From NCBI GenBank assembly GCA_016177845.1, contig JACOUO010000011.1, positions 440,326 through 504,325 of the forward strand: a DNA stretch of 64,000 bases. Reading direction: 5' to 3'. The notes beneath the pieces are model-generated. The model was not told where the DNA came from. It did not search any database and worked only from the letters and a program-made list of their open reading frames with translations. How positions within the stretch are numbered: the stretch's first letter is position 1; each line of letters begins with the position of its first letter. Origin of the DNA: Deltaproteobacteria bacterium. Its GTDB lineage: Bacteria; Desulfobacterota; GWC2-55-46. The position numbers and the translations under genes are program-made. Below are positions 43,180 to 52,069 of the stretch, one piece after another.

Positions 43180-43205
43180 CCGGCGGGCTTTTTTAAGCCC
43201 GCCGG
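43180..43205. other. perfect 11-bp stem-loop downstream of fliW
   Basis: CCGGCGGGCTT and AAGCCCGCCGG flank a 4-nt loop, about 90 nt past the fliW stop. Neither strand has a U-tract after the stem, so it is not a classical terminator but may protect the 3' end of the flg-csrA-fliW message. Confidence 0.6.
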
Positions 43206-43293
43206 CAGTTTGGAAGATTTTCAATTACCCTGCCGTAAATTGGCGGAGTATCATAAAGGCGCTTTTCTGTTATCAGGCTCGGCTTAGGTCCGA

Positions 43294-43743
43294 TTAAACT
43301 GCTATCGCATAATGGGTCAGGTAGTCTTCCCTGTCGATTATGAACTGCATTGCCTTCATATTATCCGAATTGAAGAGCACCGGGCCTTTGAGGTTCAGGC
43401 TCATCTCGTTATCAGAAGATATGCAGACCATGACAAGGGTAACAAGTGCGCTTGCGCTCCTGATGCCAAGCGTTTCAATGTCAATTTTGCGGATAGGCAC
43501 CATATAATCCGGCTTGTATGAGTTCGGATTAGTCAGGAGGAAAGCCACAGTCGGGTCATCAACTGCCTGCAGCCATTTGAAGATCCCTTCAGCATCGTGG
43601 TCTATGAGTATGAATCTCCTGAGCCTCTGAAAACCGGGCATACCTTGCACAAAGTTTATTATCTTGTCTTCTGTTATCGCAAGCGGACCGAAGCGGCTTG
43701 TGATGATATTGATTACCTGGCTACTTGTTTGGGTTGCTATCAT
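43294..43743 (-). CDS. fliW: flagellar assembly factor FliW
   Basis: A 149-aa protein with [20 protein letters not shown] near the N-terminus and [13 protein letters not shown], both FliW blocks. FliW binds and allosterically inhibits CsrA; free flagellin releases CsrA again, so flagellin translation follows filament export. It overlaps csrA by 23 bp, a common arrangement. Gene order fliW-csrA next to flgL and a CsrA-site-bearing fliC supports this homeostatic loop. Confidence 0.92.
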   Translation of the reverse strand: MIATQTSSQVINIITSRFGPLAITEDKIINFVQGMPGFQRLRRFILIDHDAEGIFKWLQAVDDPTVAFLLTNPNSYKPDYMVPIRKIDIETLGIRSASALVTLVMVCISSDNEMSLNLKGPVLFNSDNMKAMQFIIDREDYLTHYAIAV

Positions 43744-43966
43744 TTTTCTTTATCCTTTTCAAAATATCCGCTACTTCAGATGTGAGGCCGGCGGCTTTTA
43801 TATTCTCTTCCTGTATCTTTAAGTAAATCTCTTCCCTGTGTACGGTATATTTGTGCGGCGCCTCTATTCCGAGCCTTATCTGGTTGTCCTTCACCTCAAG
43901 CACGACTATTTTTATGTCGTCCCCGATCCTTATCGCTTCACCTGACTTCCTTGTCAAAACTAACAT
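43721..43966 (-). CDS. csrA: carbon storage regulator CsrA
   Basis: An 81-aa RNA-binding dimer with the family N-terminus [18 protein letters not shown] and RLGIEAP, plus a C-terminal extension typical of the FliW-regulated type. It binds GGA-containing hairpins. Its own start lies in GGGAGGGCGAA, so autoregulation is possible. The expected target here is the fliC leader. Confidence 0.94.
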   Translation of the reverse strand: MLVLTRKSGEAIRIGDDIKIVVLEVKDNQIRLGIEAPHKYTVHREEIYLKIQEENIKAAGLTSEVADILKRIKKNDSNPNK

Positions 43967-44011
43967 TTCGCCCTCCCTGGCATTTTATTTAATTGTAAGG
44001 TCAGAAAAATC

Positions 44012-44102
44012 TTATACGGCTTTCTTTATTTTATCAACAAGCGAATAAAGCTCCTTGTCTTACCTTCTTATTCTGCTGTCTGAAGCTTTCGATGGATGGC
44101 AT
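44012..44102 (-). pseudogene. tiny, possibly frameshifted ORF between flgL and csrA
   Basis: An ATG at complement 44100-44102 with AAGGAGAG 5 nt upstream opens MPSIESFRQQNKKV and would end after 22 codons (TGA 44034-44036). In the +1 frame the text continues KELYSLVDKIKKAV before TAA 44012-44014, so a single-base shift near 44060 would give a coherent 29-residue helical peptide. It could be a decayed gene, a frameshifted mini-protein, or chance. Confidence 0.3.
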
Positions 44103-44124
44103 TTCACTCTCCTTTTAATAAATT

Positions 44125-45006
44125 TTAAAGGTAATCGAAGATATTGATGGAAAACACCTTGCCTGCCGAGCTCATCGCGGCCTCAAGGGCAACCTGGCTG
44201 AGCTTAAGGTCTGACATGACCTGGATAATATCGGCATCCTCCAAAACAGATATTTGACTTTTGAGTTCAAGCTTTGAACTGCTGAAATCATCCTTGGCCG
44301 TTGTAAGCCTTGATACCCTGCCGCCAATATCAGCAACTGCCCCGGATATCTGGTCGAATGAGGCCTCAAGCGTTCCGATGGAGGCCTGAATGCCTGCCGC
44401 GTCATTCGTCTCAAGCGCAGTCTTAAGGTCGGCTACCCCCTGCATTATGTCAACGCCTCCGGCAGTGCCTTTAAATATTTCTCCGCCGTTAAGCCCGAGG
44501 TTCATGGTGCTGTTGGTATTTATCCTTATCTGCTGCTTATTCGCATCGCCCTGGTATGCGCCTGTCGATGTAAAGGCCTGCGTGCCTGTCTTAAAGCCTG
44601 AAAAAACATATTTGTTGTCGACTGTAGTATTGCCTACGCTTACAAGCTGGTCATAAAGATTGCTAACCACATTTGCCGCGTTAAGCCGCGCGCTTGCCTC
44701 AGAAGTGCCTGTGGCATGGTTGACAGCTATTTCCTGTATCTGGCTAAGGACATCCTTGGCTGTATCCAGCGCGCCTTCAGCGGTGCTTAGATATGACAGG
44801 CCTGAATCGATATTCCTTTCATACTGTTCAAAGTTTTTTAAAATCCCCTTTGCGGAGATTATCTCCTTTGCCTTTACAGGGTCGTCAGAGGGCGCATTCA
44901 CTCTTTTGCTCGTGGAGATCTGTTTATTCAGATCATAGACATTCTCCTGCCGGCGCATGATGTCGTTAATGAAAGTATTATAGGAGATATTCTGTGTTAT
45001 TCTCAT
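44125..45006 (-). CDS. flgL: flagellar hook-filament junction protein FlgL (HAP3)
   Basis: A 293-aa protein with flagellin-like ends: N-terminal RITQNISYNTFINDIMRR and STSKRVNAPSDDPVKA, C-terminal KLSQVALEAAMSSAGKV. It joins the hook to flagellin. It lies 25 bp after flgK. Confidence 0.92.
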   Translation of the reverse strand: MRITQNISYNTFINDIMRRQENVYDLNKQISTSKRVNAPSDDPVKAKEIISAKGILKNFEQYERNIDSGLSYLSTAEGALDTAKDVLSQIQEIAVNHATGTSEASARLNAANVVSNLYDQLVSVGNTTVDNKYVFSGFKTGTQAFTSTGAYQGDANKQQIRINTNSTMNLGLNGGEIFKGTAGGVDIMQGVADLKTALETNDAAGIQASIGTLEASFDQISGAVADIGGRVSRLTTAKDDFSSSKLELKSQISVLEDADIIQVMSDLKLSQVALEAAMSSAGKVFSINIFDYL

Positions 45007-45031
45007 AATTTGAGCCTTTTTTAAAAAAACC

Positions 45032-46666
45032 TTATCTAAGGTTAATGACCGCTTCCATCATCTTATCAACCGTTGTCAATACCTTTGCCGCAGCTTCGTA
45101 AGCCCTTTGAAGCTTTACAAGGTTTATGGCTTCTTCTTCGATCGAGACGCCCGAAGTCGATTCCTTCGCGCTCTGAAGCTCTTCAACGAACTTGGTCTGG
45201 GCATCGGAATTGTTTGTGGACTCCTTCATGACAACTCCTACATCGCTTACCAGGCTGTTATAGTACTGGCTGTATGAAGTACCTTCAATTGTCTGCGTGT
45301 TCCTCAGGTCTGCCAATGCCAGGGCATTGATGTTATCTCCGGGAAGCCCTGCGGCTGTTGAAGAGGCCGCGACCTTATTGGCATCAGTGACGCTCAAAGA
45401 GAAGAACTGGGCCGCGTACTTTGTGGAGCTGATTGAAAATGTATCGCCTGCAGCCGGAGACCCGGTATTGTCGGATATCTTAAAACTGATTCCCTCTACC
45501 GTAACGAGGCTTCCTGATACATATGCTCCGCCAGTCACTATAGAGCCAGAGTTTTTATTTATCACATTATAATTGGATGGCCCCGAAAACCGCACCTCGT
45601 AATCGTCAAGAGTTAGAAGGCTTATGTCTGATATCGCGCCCGCCGTGATAACCGCGCCCCCTGAATTAGAGGTGCCTGGCTCTGTGGTAATTGACTGGGG
45701 CGCAAAGAAATTGACGCCGGTTGAGCCGTCAAGGCCAAAGCCCTGCTTATGAAGGGTGTTGACCTCTTTTATAAGAGATGCCGCCATCCTGTTGAGCTTG
45801 TTTTGAGAGTCCTGGTAATAGGCTGTAGCGTCAAGGACCCCTCTTAAGCTTCCGCCGGATATCCTGTCGTTTATGACGCTTCCGTGGCTCTGTATATAAT
45901 AGGTATCGCCATTGTTTGCGGCAACTTCAAGCGGGGCCGCGTTCTTGCCGGAGACGAGAAAAGACCCGCCTGCGACATATACATCGACCTGCCCTGTCTT
46001 GTCCTCCATGGTCGTAAAATCAACCATCTCCGAGAGATTATCAAGGAGCAAATCCCTTTTATCCCTCAGGTCATTTGCGGTCAAACCAGCCACTTCGATA
46101 GTGCCTATCTGGCCGTTAATGTCCGCTATCTGGGCCGCAATGCTGTTGATCTGTCCGACCTGTGACTCTATGTCGTTATTGATGTTATCGATACCCTGCC
46201 TGATAGTTGAGTCAATGCTGTTGAATTTATCCGTAAGCACTGTGGCATTTGAAAGCAGTGTCGATCTCTCGGCATATGATGAAGGATTATTGGAAATATC
46301 TTCAAAGGAGTTGAAGAAATTGTTTAATGGCACGCTAAGGCCCGCGTCATTGAAATCATTTACAGCGGCCTCAAGAGAGGTAAGCCTCTCTCCGAATGAC
46401 TTGTAGCTGTTAAGAGTGGAAGTAGCCCCTCTGAGCTGAACTCCCTGAAAGTTATCGTATATCCTCTCTACATTGGCAACCTTTACGCCAGTTCCATAGA
46501 ACAGCCCGCCGAAGTTGACGGGGTCCATTGATTCCACCACCGCCTTCTGCCTTGTATAACCCGGAGTATTGGCGTTTGAAATATTATGGGAAGTGACATT
46601 GATTGCCTTCTGGTTTGCAAGAAGAGAGGTCTTCGCTATGTTGAGGACAGAACTCAGGGTTGACAT
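45032..46666 (-). CDS. flgK: flagellar hook-associated protein FlgK (HAP1)
   Basis: A 544-aa protein: N-terminal rod/hook signature LLANQKAINVTSHNISNANT with PGYTRQ, a long central region, and C-terminal SIEEEAINLVKLQRAYEAAA. Size is normal. It follows flgN by 3 bp, which is its export chaperone. Confidence 0.95.
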   Translation of the reverse strand: MSTLSSVLNIAKTSLLANQKAINVTSHNISNANTPGYTRQKAVVESMDPVNFGGLFYGTGVKVANVERIYDNFQGVQLRGATSTLNSYKSFGERLTSLEAAVNDFNDAGLSVPLNNFFNSFEDISNNPSSYAERSTLLSNATVLTDKFNSIDSTIRQGIDNINNDIESQVGQINSIAAQIADINGQIGTIEVAGLTANDLRDKRDLLLDNLSEMVDFTTMEDKTGQVDVYVAGGSFLVSGKNAAPLEVAANNGDTYYIQSHGSVINDRISGGSLRGVLDATAYYQDSQNKLNRMAASLIKEVNTLHKQGFGLDGSTGVNFFAPQSITTEPGTSNSGGAVITAGAISDISLLTLDDYEVRFSGPSNYNVINKNSGSIVTGGAYVSGSLVTVEGISFKISDNTGSPAAGDTFSISSTKYAAQFFSLSVTDANKVAASSTAAGLPGDNINALALADLRNTQTIEGTSYSQYYNSLVSDVGVVMKESTNNSDAQTKFVEELQSAKESTSGVSIEEEAINLVKLQRAYEAAAKVLTTVDKMMEAVINLR

Positions 46667-46669
46667 GGT

Positions 46670-47158
46670 TTAAGCACCTTCGTTTAAACGGGAACCTTTA
46701 ATGGCAAAACCCTCAAACGCGCCGCTTGCCTTGTAGTTGCTGTTAGGCAGGAAATTTCCGAGAAAACCAAGCGTCTTGCTGATATTTTCAAGCGAGCCCT
46801 TGATGACCTTGCTGTTTAAATCATTGAGTTCCTTTACGCTCTCAGCGAGCGAATAAATTGTGTCCCTGCAATTTTTAAGCTCCTCTGTGCGGCTTCCGCC
46901 GGTCTTATCAATAATAGAAGTTAAGTTCTGCTCGCCTGTAATTCCAAGCCCGTTGGCGCAGTCGCTTATAAGCTTCTGGCGTATCTTACCCATGGAGCCG
47001 ATCCTGACCAGAAGGTGCTCTTTGCGGCTTATGGTCTCATAGAGCCCTTTATAATCCCTGCTGACAAGGTCTTCCGTCTCAATCTGAAGTATCGTGACAA
47101 GCTCCTTGAAAAGGGCTATCTCCTTTACGAGATGATCTATTATGAGCTGAATTTCCAT
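46670..47158 (-). CDS. flgN: FlgN-like export chaperone
   Basis: A 162-aa all-helical protein (HLVKEIALFKELVTILQIE, then RKEHLLVRIGSMGKIRQKLI) with FlgN length and position just before flgK. FlgN binds the C-termini of FlgK and FlgL and delivers them to the export gate. The sequence is weakly conserved, so context carries much of the call. Confidence 0.78.
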   Translation of the reverse strand: MEIQLIIDHLVKEIALFKELVTILQIETEDLVSRDYKGLYETISRKEHLLVRIGSMGKIRQKLISDCANGLGITGEQNLTSIIDKTGGSRTEELKNCRDTIYSLAESVKELNDLNSKVIKGSLENISKTLGFLGNFLPNSNYKASGAFEGFAIKGSRLNEGA

Positions 47159-47266
47159 AGTTTTATATTCCGGTAAAAAACACTGGCTTTCAAGCTCCCC
47201 GAATGAATGATCGCCTTGCCGATTTTATCCGGCACGCAAAGGCATTCCCGTATAGAAATATCCCCC

Positions 47267-47286
47267 AAGGGCTTTTAAAAACCCTT
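47267..47286 (-). other. palindromic stem between flgM and flgN
   Basis: AAGGGCTTTT and AAAAACCCTT form a nearly perfect 20-nt palindrome 6 nt after the flgM stop, without a U-tract. It may be a weak terminator or attenuator; the remaining bases of the 133-bp gap show nothing clear. Confidence 0.35.
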
Positions 47287-47291
47287 TCAGG

Positions 47292-47609
47292 TCATTTCTT
47301 CGAGTAGATTGAATCCCTTATAGCCCTTTCTATCATCTTTTCAGCCACCTTGCCGGCATCCACATTGTAATTGCCGAGCGCGATGTCTGTCTTAAGCTTC
47401 ACTACCATCTCCCCCCTTACATCAGGGACAGAGTCAAGCATCGCCTTTGCCCTGTTCAAGTCCCTTCCTTTAAGGGAGATATCCACGCTATCCCCGGATG
47501 AAGCCCTGCCGCCTGACTCGGACTTCTTTGCCTGGGATTTGTCTCCTGTACCTTTTACATAAGTGTCTGTTCCAACACCGCCTGTTTTTTTGCCGCCGCC
47601 GATCTTCAT
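47292..47609 (-). CDS. flgM: anti-sigma28 factor FlgM
   Basis: A 105-aa protein: polar, Gly/Lys-rich N-terminus, the family segment GDSVDISLKGRDLNRA and a helical C-terminal half (VVKLKTDIALGNYNVDAGKV, then AEKMIERAIRD) that binds FliA. It holds FliA inactive until secreted through the finished hook. GGAGGG precedes the ATG. Confidence 0.88.
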   Translation of the reverse strand: MKIGGGKKTGGVGTDTYVKGTGDKSQAKKSESGGRASSGDSVDISLKGRDLNRAKAMLDSVPDVRGEMVVKLKTDIALGNYNVDAGKVAEKMIERAIRDSIYSKK

Positions 47610-47651
47610 AATGCCCTCCGTTACCTTGAATTGCTGTAGCTCTTACCTTCA

Positions 47652-47679
47652 ATATCGGATGGCACCTGAAAAAACTTTA
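47652..47679 (-). promoter_or_regulatory. possible sigma28 promoter of flgM
   Basis: Minus strand: TAAAGTTT (complement 47672-47679), 12-bp spacer, TCCGATAT (complement 47652-47659), 43 bp before flgM. The -35 is perfect and the -10 matches 6 of 8, but the spacing is 1 bp long. It would give FlgM-flgN-flgK-flgL the usual late timing. Confidence 0.55.
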
Positions 47680-47745
47680 AATATATAGCGCGGCCTCAGG
47701 CAGCAGGATGCATTATAAAATTATCATGATTCCAAACTTTACTTT

Positions 47746-48525
47746 TTAGCCATATACTTCCAATGGATTAACCCTGCTGCCGTCCTTGATAACCTCGAAA
47801 TGAACATGAGGGCCTGTAGACCTGCCTGTTGACCCAACATATGCTATAGGGTCTGAGATATTTACCCTATCACCTTGTTTTACAATATTTTTTGAGTTAT
47901 GGCCGTACTTGGTGATAACTCCGTTATCATGGAGAACCTCCACCATATTGCCATATCCTCCTTTAACTCCGCTGAATATTACGGTCCCGCCCGCAGCAGG
48001 ATAAATGGGGCTGCCTTCATTTGCCGCTATGTCAATACCGTGATGGAATTTGGCGTCCCCGGTAAAAGGGTCTTTTCTTAAACCGAAGTTTGAGCTCACC
48101 CTGCCCTTTATCGGAAACCTCGTCTCATTGTCATCCTCAGCAGCCGTTGTATCAGGCCTTATGTGCGCCTCAGGGCTCAGTTCTGCCCTACCCGGGGTGT
48201 TAGTTTCTTTAAGAGGCGCTTCAGACTGGTCAACAATATTGAATTCGCCTGTAAGCTGTTTTATCATCATCTTCTCAAGGCCTATTCCACCGCCCTGCGC
48301 CATCACCTTTGAGAGTTCCGCGTCATAAAGAGAGGTGTAGATATCCTCGCCGCTTCCTCCGTGAAAGAGGTCGCTTTTTATGACAGATTCCCTCATGGTC
48401 TTAAGCATCTGGTTTATAAAAAGGGCCTCAAATTCCGTAAGGGCTTTTTTAAGCTCAGCCGGAGTATCCTTTTTATTGGGCGCTGTCGTTAAGCCCTGAG
48501 CGCTGATTGAACCGATGTCGTTCAT
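47746..48525 (-). CDS. FlgJ-like rod-binding protein fused to an M23 (LytM) peptidase
   Basis: A 259-aa two-domain protein. Residues 20-95 are a FlgJ rod-binding domain (LTEFEALFINQMLKTMRESV). Residues 138-259 are an M23 metallopeptidase with zinc ligands H161 and D165 (HHGID), H209 (KYGHN) and the H240-x-H242 pair (GPHVHFEV). In gamma-proteobacteria FlgJ instead carries a glucosaminidase domain; here a peptidoglycan endopeptidase would open the wall for the rod. No signal peptide is seen, so it is expected to leave through the flagellar export apparatus. Confidence 0.87.
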   Translation of the reverse strand: MNDIGSISAQGLTTAPNKKDTPAELKKALTEFEALFINQMLKTMRESVIKSDLFHGGSGEDIYTSLYDAELSKVMAQGGGIGLEKMMIKQLTGEFNIVDQSEAPLKETNTPGRAELSPEAHIRPDTTAAEDDNETRFPIKGRVSSNFGLRKDPFTGDAKFHHGIDIAANEGSPIYPAAGGTVIFSGVKGGYGNMVEVLHDNGVITKYGHNSKNIVKQGDRVNISDPIAYVGSTGRSTGPHVHFEVIKDGSRVNPLEVYG

Positions 48526-48530
48526 GGCAG

Positions 48531-48743
48531 CTATAACCCGACCTTCTCAAGGTCTCCCGCTATGTGCATTATGTAGCCCTCGAGCTCATCGATTGCCTCA
48601 GGCTCCTCTTTAATCCTCATGGCAAGCCCGAGGATAGATACAAGCCCGTTCCTTACATGGTGTGATATATAGAGCTTGCACTCCTTTGGTATCTCACCGG
48701 CCCTCTTGATGGCGAGGTCCTCATTTAACATTGCCGCTCCCAT
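48531..48743 (-). CDS. 70-aa DHp/Spo0B-like helical mini-protein
   Basis: A small protein between flgI and the FlgJ fusion. The centre reads YISHHVRNGLVSILGLAMRI (26-45), and H28-x-x-x-N32-x-L34 is the pattern of Spo0B-type dimerisation/phosphotransfer helices (H-D-x-x-N-x-L), followed by a second acidic helix (AIDELEGYIMHIAGDLEKV). There is no ATPase domain. It could be a phosphotransfer or dimerisation adaptor. The start is either 48743 or the ATG at 48729-48731, which has GGGAG before it. Confidence 0.6.
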   Translation of the reverse strand: MGAAMLNEDLAIKRAGEIPKECKLYISHHVRNGLVSILGLAMRIKEEPEAIDELEGYIMHIAGDLEKVGL

Positions 48744-48770
48744 AACCTTATCCTTTCCTGTTGCTTATTC

Positions 48771-49880
48771 TTAGATAATTTCAAGCTCTGCCTGAAGCGC
48801 GCCCGCTGCCTTTATTGCCTGAAGTATGGCAACGAGGTCCCTTGGCGTCACGCCCACAAGGTTTAACGCCCTTACCACCTCACCGAGTGTAACACTCTCC
48901 GGCAGTATGATAAGCCTTGATTTCTCTTCCTGTACGGTTGTCTCCTCAACAGGCTGCACCACTGTCTCGCCCTTTGGCGAAAATGCCGGAGGCTGAGAGA
49001 TATAATACTGTGTCTTTATCTCTATGCTTATGTCGCCGTGAGAGATGGCAACGGTAGAAAGCCTTACATTTTCACCCATTACGACTGTACCGGTACGCTC
49101 ATTCACAATGACTTTAGTGATATTATCGGGCCTTATCTCAAGGGTCTCTATCTTTGCAATGTATTCAACTATCCCTGTTTTAAATTCATAGGGCACGACA
49201 ACCCTTATCCTGCCTGCGTCCATTGGCTGTGCAACGGTATTATGCATGGACTCATTTATCGCGCTTGATATCCTCTCCGCTGTCGTAAAGTCCGGGTTCC
49301 GTAAAGAGAGATACAGGTCATCCCTGCCCGAGAGCATCACAGGCACGTCCCGCTCTATCAGCGCGCCGCTTGGGATCTTTCCCGCTGTCTGGTGGTTTTT
49401 TGTAACTGAATTCTTCTCTGAGCCCGCGCTGAAGCCCGCAAGAGCAACTGCGCCCTGCCCTACCGCATAGACCTGTCCGTCAGGGCCTTTAAGGGGAGTA
49501 GAGATAAGAGTGCCCCCCTGAAGGCTTGTAGAATCTCCAAGCGATGAAACAAGAACATCGATCTTGCTGCCCGGCCTGATGAATGCCGGAAGTTCGGCTG
49601 TAACAAGGACAGCGGCTGTGTTTTTCACCCTTATTGCCTTGGGGTCGAACTTCATGCCCATCCTGTTGAGCATATTGGCAATGGACTGGGTAGTATAAAT
49701 CGCGCTTGTCTTATCACCCGTGCCGTTAAGACCCACAACAAGCCCGTAGCCTACAAGCTGGTTGGGCCTCACGCCGTCGATAAAGGCTATGTCCTTTAAT
49801 CTGGCGGCAAAGGCATTGCCTGAGATAAGGAATGCCGCAAGAAAGAGAACGGCTGAGATTATTTTAGAACGGCCAAACAT
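48771..49880 (-). CDS. flgI: flagellar P-ring protein FlgI
   Basis: A 369-aa protein with a signal peptide (cleavage likely after GNAFA), then ARLKDIAFIDGVRPNQLVGY and GLVVGLNGTGDK, the FlgI hallmark, and C-terminal ITPRDL-type LNLVGVTPRDLVAIL. It forms the periplasmic ring in peptidoglycan. The ATG at 49878-49880 has AGGAGG 10 nt upstream and is preferred over a TTG six bases earlier. It overlaps flgH by 17 bp. Confidence 0.95.
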   Translation of the reverse strand: MFGRSKIISAVLFLAAFLISGNAFAARLKDIAFIDGVRPNQLVGYGLVVGLNGTGDKTSAIYTTQSIANMLNRMGMKFDPKAIRVKNTAAVLVTAELPAFIRPGSKIDVLVSSLGDSTSLQGGTLISTPLKGPDGQVYAVGQGAVALAGFSAGSEKNSVTKNHQTAGKIPSGALIERDVPVMLSGRDDLYLSLRNPDFTTAERISSAINESMHNTVAQPMDAGRIRVVVPYEFKTGIVEYIAKIETLEIRPDNITKVIVNERTGTVVMGENVRLSTVAISHGDISIEIKTQYYISQPPAFSPKGETVVQPVEETTVQEEKSRLIILPESVTLGEVVRALNLVGVTPRDLVAILQAIKAAGALQAELEII

Positions 49881-50553
49881 TATCAAGCGTCCTCCTTAAC
49901 CAGCCCGGTCCCTGCTCATCGGCTATTACGCCCTTGCCTGAATATTCAATCCTTGCGTCTGATATCAACTGGGATGACACCGTATTGCCTTCGGTTATGT
50001 CCTCAGGCCTTACTATGCCGCTTAAGATGATATACTGAAGCTCATTGTTGACCACTGTGTCCTTTTTCCCTTCAAGCACGAGGTTGCCGTTAGGCAGGAT
50101 ATTAACTACCCTTGTAGCTATAACCGCGCTCAGTTCGCCTGACCTCTTGGTAGTGCCGGCGCCGTCAAATGAGGCATCATAGCTTGACTGGACCTCCGGG
50201 CTAAAGGGATTTCCCTGATTGAGGAAATTCCTCATGCCGAAGTTAAGGGGCAGTCCCAAAAACTTCTGAACGGCTATATCTGCTGAAGATGTCCGCGAGG
50301 TGGAAGTGGTCGCTTCCTTTATCGCGCTCGTCTTTTCAGAGACAATAATCGTGACTATATCCCCGAGGTTTCTCGCCCTCAGGTCCTGAAAGAGCGTATT
50401 CCTTGAGGTCTCTCCGGGCCAGAGCGACCCTGTTGTAGACGGAGCTGAACTGCCCTGAACAGGTATGCTTGAAATATCCACTTTTTTCGGCTGAGGCGTG
50501 GCGCAGCCTGTTATCACTAATATAGCTATTGACATAAAAATCTTATTTTTCAT
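49864..50553 (-). CDS. flgH: flagellar L-ring lipoprotein FlgH
   Basis: A 229-aa protein with a lipobox (V-I-T-G-C17) and the FlgH core (RARNLGDIVTIIVSEKTSAI, and LVLEGKKDTVVNNELQYIIL with SGIVRPEDI). It anchors in the outer membrane as the L-ring, implying a Gram-negative envelope. It lies 17 bp after flgA. Confidence 0.95.
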   Translation of the reverse strand: MKNKIFMSIAILVITGCATPQPKKVDISSIPVQGSSAPSTTGSLWPGETSRNTLFQDLRARNLGDIVTIIVSEKTSAIKEATTSTSRTSSADIAVQKFLGLPLNFGMRNFLNQGNPFSPEVQSSYDASFDGAGTTKRSGELSAVIATRVVNILPNGNLVLEGKKDTVVNNELQYIILSGIVRPEDITEGNTVSSQLISDARIEYSGKGVIADEQGPGWLRRTLDNVWPF

Positions 50554-50570
50554 TAAAAAATACCTTTTTA

Positions 50571-51254
50571 TCAGAACTCAACGACAATCTCACCCGGCCC
50601 CGTAACTACGCCGTTTACAACCCTGCCTGAATTTGTCCGCGCAGCAATGAGACTGCCCTTTGAGCCGTCCTCTTTGGCAGTTGCGAACGACTTTATTCTC
50701 AACTTTTTACTTTCAACATTGAGGATTATCTTCTCGCCTTTTTTGATAATCACTTCTGGCTTGAGGTAATCCTTTTTTATTACGCTGCCAGCAGGTATCG
50801 GGCGTTTTACGGTCATTCCCGCGACATCATCTAAGAATTCGGCTATATCAGGCGTATCCCTTACTTCCATTCTGACAAGCTTTACATCATCTTTGGTTAT
50901 CTTCTGGTTCATCCTGAGCGCGTTCAAGGCAACGACAGCGTCCTTGTAGACCTTTATCCTTGCTGTTGCCCAATATGCCTTTGAGACTCCCTTTTCAGTA
51001 ACGGTAACGCGAAGCGATACCTTTCCGATATTTTTCATCCCCTTGGGAAGGGCTATATTCAATTCATCAAATGCCTCTAAAGACGGCTCATAACCTGAGA
51101 CCTGTATATCCTCTACCTCGACATCTCCGTTTTCCCATGGTGAGTTCTCCAGTACCTGCCTCTTTATTTCAGATGCGAGCCTGCCATCGGCAAACGCATC
51201 GAATGGGAATGTGAGGACGAATAGCAAAGCGATTATGACCCTGATTACCTTCAA
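50571..51254 (-). CDS. flgA: P-ring assembly chaperone FlgA
   Basis: A 227-aa secreted protein (signal peptide ends at FDAFA) with a C-terminal SAF domain (VNGVVTGPGEIVVEF at the end, RMNQKITKDDVKLVRMEV in the middle). It assists FlgI polymerisation. The start is TTG (complement 51252-51254) with GAGGTAA upstream, partly formed from the flgG stop region, 4 bp away. Confidence 0.87.
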   Translation of the reverse strand: MKVIRVIIALLFVLTFPFDAFADGRLASEIKRQVLENSPWENGDVEVEDIQVSGYEPSLEAFDELNIALPKGMKNIGKVSLRVTVTEKGVSKAYWATARIKVYKDAVVALNALRMNQKITKDDVKLVRMEVRDTPDIAEFLDDVAGMTVKRPIPAGSVIKKDYLKPEVIIKKGEKIILNVESKKLRIKSFATAKEDGSKGSLIAARTNSGRVVNGVVTGPGEIVVEF

Positions 51255-51258
51255 AAGA

Positions 51259-52047
51259 TTACCTCTTCATCCCGTTTGCTGTCTGGAGCATCTCATCAGT
51301 AGTCTGAATGGACTTTGAATTTATCTCATACGCCCTCTGGGCAGCTATCATGCTGACCATCTCTTCAACTACGCTTACATTTGACATTTCAAGAAATGCC
51401 TGAGAGAGAGTGCCGAAGCCTTCTGAACCGGGAGTGCCTGTTGCTGCGTCCCCTGAAGCGGCTGTAGGCAGATAAAGATTTTTTCCCATCGGCTGGAGGC
51501 CTGAAGGGTTTATGAACCTTGCAATCTCGATATTTCCTACCTGAGTGGGAACAGCCATATTCGGCTGCGTCACTGAAACAATACCGTCAGCGCTTATCGT
51601 TATCGCAAGCGCGTCAGCCGGCAGTGAAACCTGCGGCTCAATAAGATAGCCGTCCGATGTCACAAGCCTGCCGTCGCTATCTACCTTAAATTCGCCTGTC
51701 CTTGTATATGCGACCTGTCCATCGGGCTTGGTGACCTGAAAAAAGCCCTCGCCTTCGATTGCCACATCGAGAGGGTTTTCAGTCTGCTTAAAATTTCCCT
51801 GAGTAAAAATCTTTTCTGTCGAGACTGTCCTTACGCCCTGGCCTACCTGAATGCCTGTAGGCACCATGGTGGATGAAGAGGACGAAGCGCCCGCTGATTT
51901 CATCTCCTGATATAAAAGGTCCTGATAATCAGCCCTGCTCTTCTTAAATCCGGTAGTGTTCACGTTTGCCAGATTGTGCGAGATTATATCTATGTTCAAC
52001 TGCTGAGCTTCCATTCCTGTTGAAGCTGTCCACAATGCTCTTATCAT
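51259..52047 (-). CDS. flgG: distal rod protein FlgG
   Basis: A 262-aa protein with the rod signature [20 protein letters not shown] near the N-terminus and [20 protein letters not shown] at the C-terminus, with a normal FlgG length. It makes the distal rod. It follows flgF by 22 bp. Confidence 0.96.
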   Translation of the reverse strand: MIRALWTASTGMEAQQLNIDIISHNLANVNTTGFKKSRADYQDLLYQEMKSAGASSSSSTMVPTGIQVGQGVRTVSTEKIFTQGNFKQTENPLDVAIEGEGFFQVTKPDGQVAYTRTGEFKVDSDGRLVTSDGYLIEPQVSLPADALAITISADGIVSVTQPNMAVPTQVGNIEIARFINPSGLQPMGKNLYLPTAASGDAATGTPGSEGFGTLSQAFLEMSNVSVVEEMVSMIAAQRAYEINSKSIQTTDEMLQTANGMKR

Positions 52048-52069
52048 CTTTAGGTACCCTCCTGCTTTA

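Noticed and set aside
43180-43205. Perfect hairpin as a classical Rho-independent terminator of the flg-csrA-fliW message
   Set aside because: No U-tract follows on either strand; kept only as an RNA-stabilising stem-loop.
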